From Acuticoccus yangtzensis (GTDB lineage Bacteria; Pseudomonadota; Alphaproteobacteria; Rhizobiales; Amorphaceae), in NCBI RefSeq assembly GCF_001927245.1, contig NZ_MJUX01000005.1:124001-188000 (forward strand): 64,000 nt of DNA, given 5' to 3'. How positions within the stretch are numbered: the first letter of the stretch is position 1; each line of letters begins with the position of its first letter. Below are positions 10,159 through 19,790 of the stretch, in pieces. The notes below the pieces were generated by a model. That model made no database searches and was not told the DNA's origin. It saw only the letters and a program-made list of their open reading frames with translations. Made by a program: the position numbers and the translations under genes.

Positions 10159-12083
10159 TGGCCGTCACCGACATCGCCGCCCCCGTCACCCCGGCGGCGC
10201 AGCCCGCGCGGCCCGGTGCCTGGCAGCTCCTCTTCGCCAACACGCTGGCGACGGCGGGGCTTATCGTCATCACCCTCGTCGTCCTCGTGGCGCTGGCGGC
10301 GCCCGTGCTACCGCTGGCCGATCCCAACGCCACCGCCCCCGCCGCCCGTCTCACGCCGCCGCTGACGGACGGCTATCTCCTCGGCACCGACGCGCTCGGC
10401 CGCGACATTCTCGCCCGCCTCGTCTGGGGCCTCAGGGTCAGCCTCGCGGTGGGGCTGTCGGCCACGGCGATCGCGGCGGTGGCGGGGTCACTCATCGGCC
10501 TCGTCGCCGGGTTCGCCGGCGGGCGGGTGGACGCGGTGCTGATGCGCGGCGTCGACATGGTGCTGGCCTTCCCCTACATCCTGCTCGCACTCGCCATCGT
10601 CGCCGTGCTGGGGCCGGGGCTCGTCAACGCGCTCTACGCCATCGCGGTGGTCAACATCCCTTTCTTCGCGCGCAACGTCAGGGGCCTGGCGCTTGGCCTC
10701 TCACGGCGCGAGTTCGTCGACGCGGCGCGCCTGTCCGGCCAGGGCAGCGCCGAGATCCTCATGCGCGAGGTGCTGCCCAACGTTCTGCCGGTGATCGTCA
10801 TCACCATGTCCACCACGGTGGGGTGGATGATCCTGGAGACGGCGGGCCTCTCCTTCCTCGGCCTCGGCGCGCAGCCTCCCCAGGCCGACCTCGGCTCGAT
10901 GCTGGGGGACGGACGCGCCGTTCTCTTCACCGCGCCGCATGTGGCGATCATTCCGGGTGTCGCCATCTTCGTTCTGGTGATGAGCATCAACCTTTTGGGC
11001 GACGGCATCCGCGACGTGCTGGACCCGCGGCTGAAGTCCGGCGCCCTCGCCCGGCCCGGCGCGCGCACCAAGATCGCCCGCACGGCCGCCCCTGCCCCGG
11101 CCGCGCCTGGCGCGCTGCTGGAGGTCGCGGGACTGAAGACGCATTTTCGCGTCGGCCGCAGCACGGTGGAAGCGGTGCGCGGCGTGGATCTCGCCGTGGC
11201 GGAGGGAGAGTGTCTCGGCATCGTCGGCGAATCGGGGTCGGGCAAGTCGGTCACCGGCATGTCGGTGATGGGGCTGGTGCCCTCGCCTCCCGGCGTGATC
11301 GCGGACGGTGCGGCCTTCTTCCGCGGCGACGATCTGTTCGCCCTGCCGGACGGAGCGCTGACGGCGCTGCGCGGATCCGCCGTCGCCTACGTGTTCCAGG
11401 ACCCGCTGTCGACGCTGCACCCGCAATTCACCATCGGCCAGCAGCTCATGGAGGCGATCCGCGTTCACGCCCCGGTGGGCCGCAAGGAGGCGCGGCGGCG
11501 GGCGGAGGCGCTGCTCGCCAAGGTGCGCATCCCCAACCCCGCGCGGCGGCTGGACGCGTATCCTCACGAGCTGTCCGGCGGCATGCGCCAGCGCGTCGGC
11601 ATCGCCATGGCGCTCGCCAACGACGCGGCGGTGCTGGTGGCGGACGAACCCACCACCGCGCTCGACGTGACGGTGCAGGCGCAGATCCTGAAGCTCATCA
11701 ACGTCCTGCGCCGCGAGACGGGAGTGGCGGTGATCTTCATCACCCACGACTTCGGCGTCGTCTCCGCCGTCACCGACCGGGTGGCGGTGATGTATGCCGG
11801 CGAAATCGTGGAGACCGGCCCCACGGCGGCGCTTCTGTCGGCGCCCGCCCATCCCTACACCGCGCGGCTGATCGCCTGCGTCCCTGTGCTGGGCGAGCCG
11901 GACCGCGCGGTGAAGCCGATCCCCGGCCGTCCGCCCGCCTTGGTGGACTTGCCGAAGGGCTGCGCCTTCGCCGCCCGGTGCGAGCGGGCGCAGGACGACT
12001 GCCGCGCCGGACCCGTCCCGCTCGCCGGCAGCGGTTCGCGTGCGGTGCGCTGCCTCCACCCCCTCACCGCAGAGGCCGCATGA
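10158..12083 (+). CDS. ABC transporter permease-ATPase fusion, DppC-DppD type
   Basis: A single 641-residue polypeptide joins a DppC-type permease (about 1-295, with [16 protein letters not shown] and the EAA loop near [20 protein letters not shown]) to a DppD-type ATPase (about 315-641). The ATPase has Walker A GESGSGKS (357-364), the signature LSGGMRQR (from 472), Walker [13 protein letters not shown] and the C-terminal oligopeptide-transporter extension with its cysteine cluster near GCAFAARC. The linker is an Ala/Pro-rich stretch with no stop codon or internal start. Normally these are two genes. The start overlaps the previous stop, and the stop overlaps the next start (ATGA), so the whole cassette is translationally coupled. 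Confidence 0.93.
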
Positions 12084-13057
12084 GCGCGATCCTTCAGCTC
12101 GACGACGTCGCGCGGCGCTTCGGCGGCGGGCGCACCCTGTTCGGCGGCGCCAAACCCACGGTGCACGCGGTGCGCGGCATCTCGCTCACCGTGGCGCGGG
12201 GGGAGACTGTCGGCATCGTCGGCGAATCGGGGTGCGGCAAGTCCACCCTGGCGCGCATGGTGGTGGGGCTCGACCATCCGAGCGACGGCACCATCCGCTT
12301 GGCGGGAAACGCCGACCGGCGCGCTTCGGTGCAATATGTCTTCCAGGACTGCGCCGCCTCGCTCAACCCGCGCAAACGCGTTCGCCAGGCGCTCTCGGTG
12401 CCGCTCACCAAGCTCGCCGGGCTGCGCGGGAAAGCGCGTGAGGCGCGACTCGCCGAGTTGATGGAGACGGTGAACCTCGACCCCGCCTTCCTCGACCGCT
12501 ACCCGCACGAGCTTTCCGGCGGGCAGGCGCAGCGCATCGGCATTGCCCGCGCACTGGCCGCCGAGCCCGACCTCCTGGTGCTGGACGAGCCGGTGTCCGC
12601 ACTCGACGTCTCGATGCAGGCGCAGGTGCTGGAGCTTCTGGCCGACCTGAAGGCGCGGCTCGGCCTCACTTACGTGTTCATCAGCCACGATCTTTCGGTG
12701 ATCGAATCGGTCAGCGACAGGGTGGCGATCCTCTATTTCGGCAAGCTGGCGGAGATCGGCCCTGCGCGGGCGGTCTATGCCGCGCCGCAACACCCCTATA
12801 CGGCGCTGCTCCTCGCCTCCGCCCCCGCGCCGGGGCGCCCGCTGGACCCGCCGGACGAGGACGACGGTACGCTGCCCGACCCCTACGACCCGCCGCCCGG
12901 ATGCGCCTTCGCCGCACGCTGCCCGCGCGCCGAGGCCGTCTGCCGCGAAGCGATGCCGCCGCTCGCAGCGCACGGCGGCGCGCCGGATCACCAAAGCGCC
13001 TGCCACTTTCCCATTTCGCACGGGGCTGGTGCGCGTCAGGGCGGATCGCGTCAATAA
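12080..13057 (+). CDS. ABC transporter ATPase, DppF type
   Basis: A 325-residue second ATPase of the peptide-type importer. Walker A is GESGCGKST (about 50-58), the signature is LSGGQAQR (about 143-150), and Walker B is LLVLDEPVSALD, followed by the H-loop in YVFISHDL. The C-terminal oligopeptide-transporter region carries [15 protein letters not shown], similar to the fused DppD half. It should form the nucleotide-binding heterodimer with that half. It starts at the ATG that overlaps the previous stop by four bases and is the last gene of the importer operon. Confidence 0.94.
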   Translation: MSAILQLDDVARRFGGGRTLFGGAKPTVHAVRGISLTVARGETVGIVGESGCGKSTLARMVVGLDHPSDGTIRLAGNADRRASVQYVFQDCAASLNPRKRVRQALSVPLTKLAGLRGKAREARLAELMETVNLDPAFLDRYPHELSGGQAQRIGIARALAAEPDLLVLDEPVSALDVSMQAQVLELLADLKARLGLTYVFISHDLSVIESVSDRVAILYFGKLAEIGPARAVYAAPQHPYTALLLASAPAPGRPLDPPDEDDGTLPDPYDPPPGCAFAARCPRAEAVCREAMPPLAAHGGAPDHQSACHFPISHGAGARQGGSRQ

Positions 13058-13136
13058 GTGCCAGGCGCAAACGGCGGCATATGTATTAGCTAACCCTCGG
13101 GCGCGGCGTGAGGCTCCGCCCAGGAGGGATCCGACA

Positions 13137-13439
13137 ATGCAACACGGCACCCGTATCGTGCGCACGCTCGAGACGAGCTTGGCGCTGGCTTTGACCGTGG
13201 GCGCGCTGGTGGTGGCGACCGCGCCGGCGAAAGCTCAATCCATGTCCTGTAGCGCTGCGGTCCGGCAGACTCAGAGCGACGCCAGCGGAAGCCCGCGCCT
13301 GACCGGCGGCAACAGCCGCGGCGGCCATTTCCAGACCCTTCTCGCCCAGGCCGGAGCGGCCGGCCTCAGGGGCGACGACGCGACATGCATGCGCCTCATC
13401 ACTCAGGCGCGCGGCGCGGCGGGTCTGCGCCCGCTGTGA
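13137..13439 (+). CDS. Small exported protein, unknown function
   Basis: A 100-residue protein with an N-terminal signal peptide (about 1-34, hydrophobic LALALTVGALVVA then APAKAQS). The mature part of about 65 residues has two cysteines (in MSCSAAV and DATCMRL), which may form a disulfide in the periplasm. A strong AGGAGGGA ribosome binding site lies at 13122-13129, which supports a real gene. It follows the importer operon by 79 bases and may be transcribed separately. I do not recognise a family. Confidence 0.7.
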   Translation: MQHGTRIVRTLETSLALALTVGALVVATAPAKAQSMSCSAAVRQTQSDASGSPRLTGGNSRGGHFQTLLAQAGAAGLRGDDATCMRLITQARGAAGLRPL

Positions 13440-13467
13440 TCCCGCCGCGCGTGCCCGCTCAGGCGAT

Positions 13468-14361
13468 TTACCCGGCGCGGTAGAAGTCCACCGTTTCGGC
13501 GATCCCATCGGCGAGGCTCCTTTGGCGCCAGGCGGGGAAGAGCCGGGCCAGCGTCTCGTCATGGTCGGGGCAGACGACGGGGAGCGGCGGCCCGGCGGCG
13601 TCGATCTCCGCGTCCGGCACAACGGCGCGGATCTTGGCGGCGACGTCGGCGGGATCGGTCGGCAGCCCGACCATGTTGACGACGTGTGCCCCGGCCGGCT
13701 TCTCGGCGAGTGCGGTCATGAAGCAGCTCGCGACGTCGCCCGCGTGGATCATGTCGAACGCGCCGGTGAAGGGGATGGTGTAGGGCCGGCCTTGCGCCGC
13801 CTCGCGGCAGGCGATGCTGGGGCCCGCCGAGCCGCCGACGTCCCGCCCGCCGCCATAGACCACGAATGGGCGGAAACCGATGCTGGCGATCCCATCGTCG
13901 GCCAGGAAGGCCCGCGCAGACCCCTCTCCCGCCAGCTTGAAGGCGCCGTAGTGCGTGGTCGGGCGCGGCTCGTCGGCGGCGGTGGGACCGTAGACCCCGG
14001 CGCTGCTCATATAGGTGACGAAGCCGATGCCGTGCCGCCGCGCCGCCATGAACACGTTGAGCGTTCCGACGAGGTTGACGTGAACGCCCATCAACGGATC
14101 CGCCTGACACGCGGGGGTGAGGATGCCGGCGAGATGTACGACGCCCTCGCAGCCCGCCATGGCGGCCACCACAGCCTCCGTGTCGCCGATGTCCCCGGCG
14201 ATGAAGTTGACGCGCTCCGCGAAGGCCGCGCCGCAGATCTCGGCAATCTTGCGCCGATCGTCGCGCAGGTCGAACACCACGGGGTCGTAACCCTCGGCGG
14301 TGAGTGCGCGCAGCATCCACGCGCCGATGAAGCCGCCGCCGCCCGTGACCAGAACCTTCAT
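13468..14361 (-). CDS. NAD-dependent epimerase/dehydratase (extended SDR)
   Basis: A 297-residue extended short-chain dehydrogenase. The nucleotide-binding motif TGGGGFIG (6-13), the acidic residue after the second strand (FDLRDD) and the catalytic set SSAG (119-122) with YGAFK (Tyr138, Lys142) are all present. Such enzymes act on nucleotide sugars or related polyols using NAD(P). GGGGGA lies just before the ATG. It lies 89 bases downstream of the amidase on the same strand and may be the last gene of the minus-strand catabolic unit, or separately transcribed; the gap makes this uncertain. Confidence 0.87.
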   Translation of the reverse strand: MKVLVTGGGGFIGAWMLRALTAEGYDPVVFDLRDDRRKIAEICGAAFAERVNFIAGDIGDTEAVVAAMAGCEGVVHLAGILTPACQADPLMGVHVNLVGTLNVFMAARRHGIGFVTYMSSAGVYGPTAADEPRPTTHYGAFKLAGEGSARAFLADDGIASIGFRPFVVYGGGRDVGGSAGPSIACREAAQGRPYTIPFTGAFDMIHAGDVASCFMTALAEKPAGAHVVNMVGLPTDPADVAAKIRAVVPDAEIDAAGPPLPVVCPDHDETLARLFPAWRQRSLADGIAETVDFYRAG

Positions 14362-14450
14362 GCCGTCCCCCCGCTCGTTGCCCCCAGTCGGCGTGGCCGC
14401 CGGAGGTCGTTTCAGAGAGGTCTTAAACTATCGGCGGGCGAAGGGCGACG

Positions 14451-15872
14451 TCACACTGCCGGGGTGCGGGCGGGAGCCGTCGCGGGAACGGCGAGGCGCG
14501 CTTCGAGGTCGGCCGCCACCTTCAGCAGGAACCGCTCCTGGTACCACGGCGCGGCGAGGTGGAAGCCGACCGGCAGGCCCGACGCCGTCCACCCGCACGG
14601 GAAGGAGATGGCGGGGTGGCCGGTGAGGTTGAACGCCAAGGTATAAGGGTACCAGGAGTGACGCACCCTCCCGGCCGGCTCGCCGTTGATCAGGATCGGC
14701 CCGTGCGGGTCCTGGCCGTGCGGCAGCGGCGGGGCGGAAAGCGTCGGCGAGGCGATCACGTCGGCCCACTCGAACACCGCCTGCACCTCTTTGAACGCGC
14801 GCGTGCGGGCGGCCCCTGCCCCGGTCAGCGCCAGTGCTGAATGTTTGAAGCCGTTGTCGACGTGGACGAGAAGCGTCGGGTCGAGGTCGTCCCGGTGCGC
14901 CGCCAGAACCGGTCCCGCGCGCGAGGCGAGCAAGGTTTCGAGCACCACCATGAACGTCTCTTCCAGCGCCGCGAAATCGAGGTCGATCTCGGTGACGATG
15001 GCGCCCGCGTCCGCCATCTGCGCCACGACGCGGCCGGTGATGTCGGCGATCTCGCTGTCGATCCGGTTGCCGGCGGTGGGAAGCCAGGCGACACGCAGGC
15101 CCGCCATCTCCTCGAACCGCATCGGGTGCGGGAGGGCGGCCTGGCCGTAGGGGTCGCGCCTGTCGAACCCGGCGACCGCCTCGAACAGGAGCGCGGTGTC
15201 GGCGACCGTGCGGGCCATCGGCGCCACGTGGACGTTGGCCGAGAAGAGGTCGCCCGCCTGCAGGTTGGTGATGGCACCCAGCGTCGACTTCAGCCCCACC
15301 GTGCCGCAGCAGGCGGACGGGATGCGCACCGAGCCGCCGCCGTCCGTCCCCAGCGCGATCGGCCCCATGCCCGCCGCCACCGCCACCGCCGCGCCGCCGG
15401 AGGAGCCGCCGGGCGTTACGTCGGGGCTGTGCGGGTTCAGCGTGCGGCCGAACAGCGGGGCGGAGGTGTGGATCTTGTGGCCGAACTCCGGCGTCGTCGT
15501 CTTGCCGATGAGGATGGCGCCGGCCGCCTTGGCGCGGCCGACCGCGACCGCGTCCTCGTCCGGCACGAAGTCCGCGAAGGCTTTCGAGCCGAAGGTGGTG
15601 CGCACGCCCTTCGTCAGCGTCAGGTCCTTGACGGAGTATGGCAGGCCGAAGAGCGGCGGCAGGTCGCCGCCCCCCATTGCCGCCTCGGCCTCGCGCGCTG
15701 CGGCGCGGGCCTCCTCGGCGGTGACGGTGACGAAGGCGTTGAGGTCGGCCCGCGCCTCGATGCGGGCGAGCGCGGCGTCGACCACCTCCACGGGCGAGAA
15801 GCTGCCGGCGCGGTAGCCTGCGCGCAGCTCGGTGGCGGTGAGGTCGGCGAGGTCGGTGGGTGTGTCGGTCAT
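14451..15872 (-). CDS. Amidase (amidase-signature family)
   Basis: A 473-residue hydrolase of the amidase-signature family with a complete Ser-cisSer-Lys triad: Lys82 in YSVKD, Ser157 in PGGSSGGAA and Ser181 in DGGGSVRIPS. It hydrolyses a C-N amide bond; the substrate class cannot be read directly. It is not a GatA context (no gatB/gatC). The ATG shares its first base with the stop of the upstream SDR gene (TAATG), so it is translationally coupled to it. Together with the deacetylase-fold hydrolase, two dehydrogenases and an ABC importer, it suggests breakdown of an imported amide or cyclic imide. Confidence 0.93.
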   Translation of the reverse strand: MTDTPTDLADLTATELRAGYRAGSFSPVEVVDAALARIEARADLNAFVTVTAEEARAAAREAEAAMGGGDLPPLFGLPYSVKDLTLTKGVRTTFGSKAFADFVPDEDAVAVGRAKAAGAILIGKTTTPEFGHKIHTSAPLFGRTLNPHSPDVTPGGSSGGAAVAVAAGMGPIALGTDGGGSVRIPSACCGTVGLKSTLGAITNLQAGDLFSANVHVAPMARTVADTALLFEAVAGFDRRDPYGQAALPHPMRFEEMAGLRVAWLPTAGNRIDSEIADITGRVVAQMADAGAIVTEIDLDFAALEETFMVVLETLLASRAGPVLAAHRDDLDPTLLVHVDNGFKHSALALTGAGAARTRAFKEVQAVFEWADVIASPTLSAPPLPHGQDPHGPILINGEPAGRVRHSWYPYTLAFNLTGHPAISFPCGWTASGLPVGFHLAAPWYQERFLLKVAADLEARLAVPATAPARTPAV

Positions 15873-16618
15873 TAGGTCATCCAGCGGCCGCCATCGATCA
15901 GCAGCGTCTGTCCGGTGATGAAACGGGCCTCGTCGGTGGCGAGGAAGGTGACGGCGGCTGCAACGTCCTCGGGCTCGGCGATGAAGCCCGCGGGGGTGGC
16001 GGCCACAATGCGGTCCAGCACCTCGCGCGACAATCGCTGATGCGCGGCGGTGGCGATGGCGCCGGGCGCGACCGCGTTGACGGTGACGCCGCGCCCCGCG
16101 ACCTCGCGCGCCAAGGAACGGGTGAGGCCGACGACGCCCATCTTGGCGCTGGCATAGTCGGCAAGGCCCGCGTCGCCCACGAAGGCGGCGTCCGTGGACA
16201 TGTTGACGATGCGCCCGCGCCCGCGCTCGGCCATGCCCGGCGCCACGAGGCGGCACATGCGCATGGCCGACAGCAGCGAAATTTCGAGGACGAAGCGCCA
16301 CGTCTCTTCATTGGAAGTGAGGAAGGGGCCGCCCTTCTCGCGCGCGCTCTGGCCGAGATTGTTGAAGAGAATGTCGGCCGGGCCGTGCGCCGCCTCTGCC
16401 TCGGCCACGAACGCCTCCAGCGTGGCGCGGTCGGTGCCGTCACCGGCGATGGCGAGTGCGCCGGTGCCGGACAGCGCCGACACGTCGAGGTCGATGGTGG
16501 CGACCTTCGCGCCCTCGGCCAGGAAGCGGCGGACGGTGGCGGCGCCGATGCCCCCGCCCCCCGCCGTCACCAAAGCGGTGCGTCCGGCAAGACGGCCGCT
16601 GCCCTGTGCGGCGCTCAA
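15872..16618 (-). CDS. Short-chain dehydrogenase/reductase (first of a pair)
   Basis: A 248-residue classical SDR. The cofactor motif reads TAGGGGIG instead of the usual TGxxxGIG; NNLG replaces NNAG; the catalytic YASAK is intact; and VNAVAPG and the C-terminal LIDGGRWMT are typical. The only plausible start is a TTG at 16618 that overlaps the stop of the upstream SDR (TTGA); in-frame codons upstream offer no alternative. It sits directly before the amidase gene. The likely role is NAD(P)-dependent oxidation or reduction of an intermediate in the same pathway. Confidence 0.9.
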   Translation of the reverse strand: MSAAQGSGRLAGRTALVTAGGGGIGAATVRRFLAEGAKVATIDLDVSALSGTGALAIAGDGTDRATLEAFVAEAEAAHGPADILFNNLGQSAREKGGPFLTSNEETWRFVLEISLLSAMRMCRLVAPGMAERGRGRIVNMSTDAAFVGDAGLADYASAKMGVVGLTRSLAREVAGRGVTVNAVAPGAIATAAHQRLSREVLDRIVAATPAGFIAEPEDVAAAVTFLATDEARFITGQTLLIDGGRWMT

Positions 16619-17337
16619 TGGAACACCCGGCCGCCGTCGACGGCGAGCGTGGATCCGGTGACGTAGCTAGACGCATCGGAGGTGAGGTAGAGGATCGCCT
16701 CGGCGAGTTCGGCGGGCTCGGCCACGCGCTTCAGGGCGTAGCGGTCGCGGATCGCCTCCAGCGCGGCGGCCGGGTCGGCCGCGGTCTCGTAGGAGGTGCG
16801 GAAGAGCGGCGTGTCGACCGCGCCGGGCGCCACCGTGTTGACGCGGATCTTCTGCGGCGCCAGCTCCATCGCCAGCGATTTGGACAGCATGACGAGCCCC
16901 GCCTTGGAGGAACAATAGGCCGCGCGCCGGGCGAGAGGCACCAGCCCCGCCCCGGACGCGACGTTGACGATGGTGCCGCCGCGCTCAGCCAGATGCGGCA
17001 GCGCCAGACGGCACACCCGCATCGGCCCGGTGAGGTTTACGGCGAGGACCCTCTCCCACGCGGCGTCGTCCTGCTCGGCGAAATCGCTCAGGAGGTCGAT
17101 GCCGGCGGCGTTCACCACACCGTCGATCCCGCCCATCGCGGCGGCAGCGGCGGTGACGGCGGCGGCGGTGGCGGCGGCGTCCGTCAGGTCGGCGACGTGG
17201 ACGTTTTCGCCGGCAAGGTCGATGACGGAGACCGAGGCGCCCTCCTCGCGAAACAGGCGGGCGGTGGCGGCGCCGATCCCGCTCGCTCCGCCGGTGATCA
17301 GGATGCGGCGGCCGGCGAGCCGCCCCCGCGCGCTCAC
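16615..17337 (-). CDS. Short-chain dehydrogenase/reductase (second of a pair)
   Basis: A 240-residue classical SDR with TGGASGIG, NAAG, the catalytic YCSSK and the C-terminal LAVDGGRVFH. The GTG at 17337 is chosen because it overlaps the stop of the upstream deacetylase-like gene (GTGA) and places the first strand at the usual distance; the longer frame adds 15 residues from within that gene. It is only moderately similar to its neighbour SDR (same fold, different loops), so the two probably catalyse different steps rather than being a recent duplication. Confidence 0.9.
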   Translation of the reverse strand: MSARGRLAGRRILITGGASGIGAATARLFREEGASVSVIDLAGENVHVADLTDAAATAAAVTAAAAAMGGIDGVVNAAGIDLLSDFAEQDDAAWERVLAVNLTGPMRVCRLALPHLAERGGTIVNVASGAGLVPLARRAAYCSSKAGLVMLSKSLAMELAPQKIRVNTVAPGAVDTPLFRTSYETAADPAAALEAIRDRYALKRVAEPAELAEAILYLTSDASSYVTGSTLAVDGGRVFH

Positions 17338-18149
17338 GCGGCCTTCAGGCGCGGGCGGATGTCGTCCGTCATCTCGTCGCACCGGCCCATCCAGGTGCCG
17401 CCGGTCTTCAGCGCGTGCTCGATCAGCCCTTCCAGCACCAGGAGGCGCGAGGGCTGGCCGATGATCTGCGGGTGCATGCCCACCATCATCATGCGGCCCT
17501 CGGCGTGGAGGCAGTCGAACTCGGCGATCCAGGCTTCCAAGAGCGCCGAGGGGGCCTGCATCGTGCGGCCGGGCAGCGTGATGGAATAGTTGAAGAAGGG
17601 CGCGTCATCGAGCACCCAACGGAAGGGAAGCTCCACGATGTCGGTCCGCGCGCCGTCGATTTCGAGGAGGTAGGGCTCGTCGTCGTCGAAGAAGTTCGAG
17701 GAATAATCGAACCCGTATTGCTTGATCAGCCCCAGCGTGATGTCGGAGAATTCCGCCGCGGGGGAGCGCCAGCCGCGCGGCTTGTAGCCGGCCGCCTTCT
17801 CGATCGCCTCGATGCCCTTCTGCATCTCCTCGTGCTCCTCGGCGTGGGTGCAATTGAGGATCCACTTGTGGGTGTGGCTGTGGTGGGCGATCTCGTGCCC
17901 GCCCTTCAGGATCGCCTCGATCATCGCCGGCTGCTGTTCCACCACCACGCCGGGGACGAAGAAGGTGGTCTTCAGGTCGTACTTGGCGAGAAGGTCCAGC
18001 ACCCGCCAGATGCCCCGCTTCCAGCCGTAGCGGCCCTGGGACATGACGATCGGCCGGTTGGCGTTGTTCGGATCGCGCGCGGTCCAAAGCGTCTCGCAGT
18101 CGACGTCGAAGGTGAGGAAGAGCGGAAAGCCGCGGCTGGTGAAGGACAT
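17334..18149 (-). CDS. Polysaccharide-deacetylase-fold hydrolase (possible cyclic imide/ureide hydrolase)
   Basis: A 271-residue NodB-homology protein. The first motif is TFDVDCETLW (catalytic/metal Asp15 and Asp17) and the metal-binding motif is HHSHTHKWI; RSPAAEFS follows. No signal peptide is seen, so it is cytoplasmic, unlike exported chitin or peptidoglycan deacetylases. Cytoplasmic members of this fold include PuuE-type allantoinases and cyclic imide hydrolases. The operon context (ABC importer before, amidase after) fits a ring-opening step whose product an amidase would finish; this assignment is inference. The ATG at 18149 is the internal Met just before SFTSRGFPLF, ten bases after the upstream permease stop. 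Confidence 0.85.
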   Translation of the reverse strand: MSFTSRGFPLFLTFDVDCETLWTARDPNNANRPIVMSQGRYGWKRGIWRVLDLLAKYDLKTTFFVPGVVVEQQPAMIEAILKGGHEIAHHSHTHKWILNCTHAEEHEEMQKGIEAIEKAAGYKPRGWRSPAAEFSDITLGLIKQYGFDYSSNFFDDDEPYLLEIDGARTDIVELPFRWVLDDAPFFNYSITLPGRTMQAPSALLEAWIAEFDCLHAEGRMMMVGMHPQIIGQPSRLLVLEGLIEHALKTGGTWMGRCDEMTDDIRPRLKAA

Positions 18150-18159
18150 GAATGGCGCC

Positions 18160-18945
18160 TTAGACGAAGCGGGAGAAACCGACCCACCGTTCGGCGATGA
18201 CGAGCGCCAATCCGGTGACGAGGATGAGAAGGGTGGAGATCGCGGCAAGGCCGGGGTCCACGCCGCCGTGCTCGATGGAGGTGAAGATCTTCACCGGCAG
18301 CGTCGACTGGCGCGGGCCGAGCAGGAAGATCGTCACCGGCACGTTGTCGAGCGAGGTGATGAAGGCGAAGAAGGCGCCCGCGACGAGGCCGGGTTTGAGC
18401 AGCGGCAAGGTGACGAGGCGGAAGGCGGTGAAGCCGGACGCGCCGAGCACCCGCGCCGCCTCTTCGAGCTCGCCCTTCACCCCCGCCAGCGAGGTGAGGC
18501 AGGCGCGGATGACGTAGGGCACGGTGATGGCGATGTGCGCCAGAAGCAGGCCCCAGAAGGACCAGCGCAGCCCGATCAACGCATAATATTGCAGGAGCGC
18601 CACGCCGATGACGACGGCGGGGAAGATGAGCGGCGCCATGAAGAAGGAGGCCAGCGCATCGGCCCACGGCACCATGCGGTGATGCAGCGCGTAGGCGGCG
18701 GCGGTGCCGAGCACCAGCGCCCCCGCCGTGGCCGCGAAGGCGAGCAGGAACGAGGTCTGGATCGCCTCGAGATAGTCCTTGTCCGTCAGCACCTCCACGA
18801 ACCAGTCGAGCGTGAAGCCGACCGGGGGGACGGTGAGGTAGGACGTGGTGGAGACGGACGCCATCGCCACGACGATGACCGGAAGCTGCAGGAAGACGAG
18901 CACCAGGACCGCGACGGCGGTCACCCAGATCGGCGGGCCCTTCAC
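18160..18945 (-). CDS. ABC transporter permease, PotC type
   Basis: A 261-residue inner-membrane permease of the spermidine/putrescine-type (iron/thiamine/polyamine) importer family, with six predicted helices and an EAA-type loop near EAARVLGASGFTAFRLVTLP. The start is a GTG overlapping the stop of the preceding permease (GTGA). It pairs with the PotB-type permease to form the channel. Confidence 0.92.
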   Translation of the reverse strand: MKGPPIWVTAVAVLVLVFLQLPVIVVAMASVSTTSYLTVPPVGFTLDWFVEVLTDKDYLEAIQTSFLLAFAATAGALVLGTAAAYALHHRMVPWADALASFFMAPLIFPAVVIGVALLQYYALIGLRWSFWGLLLAHIAITVPYVIRACLTSLAGVKGELEEAARVLGASGFTAFRLVTLPLLKPGLVAGAFFAFITSLDNVPVTIFLLGPRQSTLPVKIFTSIEHGGVDPGLAAISTLLILVTGLALVIAERWVGFSRFV

Positions 18946-19790
18946 GCCGCCCCTCCCGCGACGCGGCGCGCCACCCTGTTGGCGCCCCAGATGACGAGGA
19001 GCGCGATCGCGGTGAGGATGAAGGCGAAGGCGGTGCCGGACGGCCAGTCGAGCTTCACGAGGAACTCATCGTAGATCAGCGTTGACATGACCTTGAAGGT
19101 CGGCCCGCCGAGGAGGCGCGGCGTGACGAGTGCGGAGATGGTGAGGACGAAGACCAGCGTGCAGCCGGCGAGGATGCCGGGCGCAGTCAAAGGCAGCGTC
19201 ACGAACCAGAAGACGCGTGACGGGCTGGCGGAGAGCGTGGACGCGGCGTCCTCCACGTCGCGCGGGACGCGGCTGATGGACGACAGCAGCATGAACACCA
19301 TGAACGGCAGGTAGATGTGCACCATGCCGATGACGAGGCCGGTCATGTCGAACATCATGCGGATGGGCTTGGTGGTCAGGCCGAGGTCCATCAGCAGCGT
19401 GTTGATGACGCCGCGGTTGGAGAGCAGCGCGATCCACCCGAAGGAGCGCACGACGAGGTTGAGAAACAGCGGGAACATCACCAGAAGCGTCGCGACGGCG
19501 CGCCAGGTGCGCGTGGTGCGGGCCATGAAGTAGGCCAGCGGATAGCCGATGACGAGGGCGATGAAGGTGACGAGGAAGCCCATCCAGAGCGTCCGACCAA
19601 TCACCTCGCGGTAGTAGCCGTCGGTGAAGGCGACGGTGTAGTTTTCCAGCGTCCAGGAGGTGCCGATGCCCTGCCCCGGCACGTAGGGATGGAAGCTCGT
19701 CGGCAGCATGACGAGGAGCGGGCCGACGAAGACACCGACCAGCACCAGGACGAGCGGCGTGACGAGCGCCGCGCCCGACAGCCGCCTCAT
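18942..19790 (-). CDS. ABC transporter permease, PotB type
   Basis: A 282-residue permease of the spermidine/putrescine-type family. It has six predicted helices and an EAA-type loop at DVEDAASTLSASPSRVFWFVTLP. The ATG overlaps the stop of the ATPase gene (ATGA). The substrate may differ from polyamines; in this family the permease sequence does not reveal it. Confidence 0.92.
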   Translation of the reverse strand: MRRLSGAALVTPLVLVLVGVFVGPLLVMLPTSFHPYVPGQGIGTSWTLENYTVAFTDGYYREVIGRTLWMGFLVTFIALVIGYPLAYFMARTTRTWRAVATLLVMFPLFLNLVVRSFGWIALLSNRGVINTLLMDLGLTTKPIRMMFDMTGLVIGMVHIYLPFMVFMLLSSISRVPRDVEDAASTLSASPSRVFWFVTLPLTAPGILAGCTLVFVLTISALVTPRLLGGPTFKVMSTLIYDEFLVKLDWPSGTAFAFILTAIALLVIWGANRVARRVAGGAA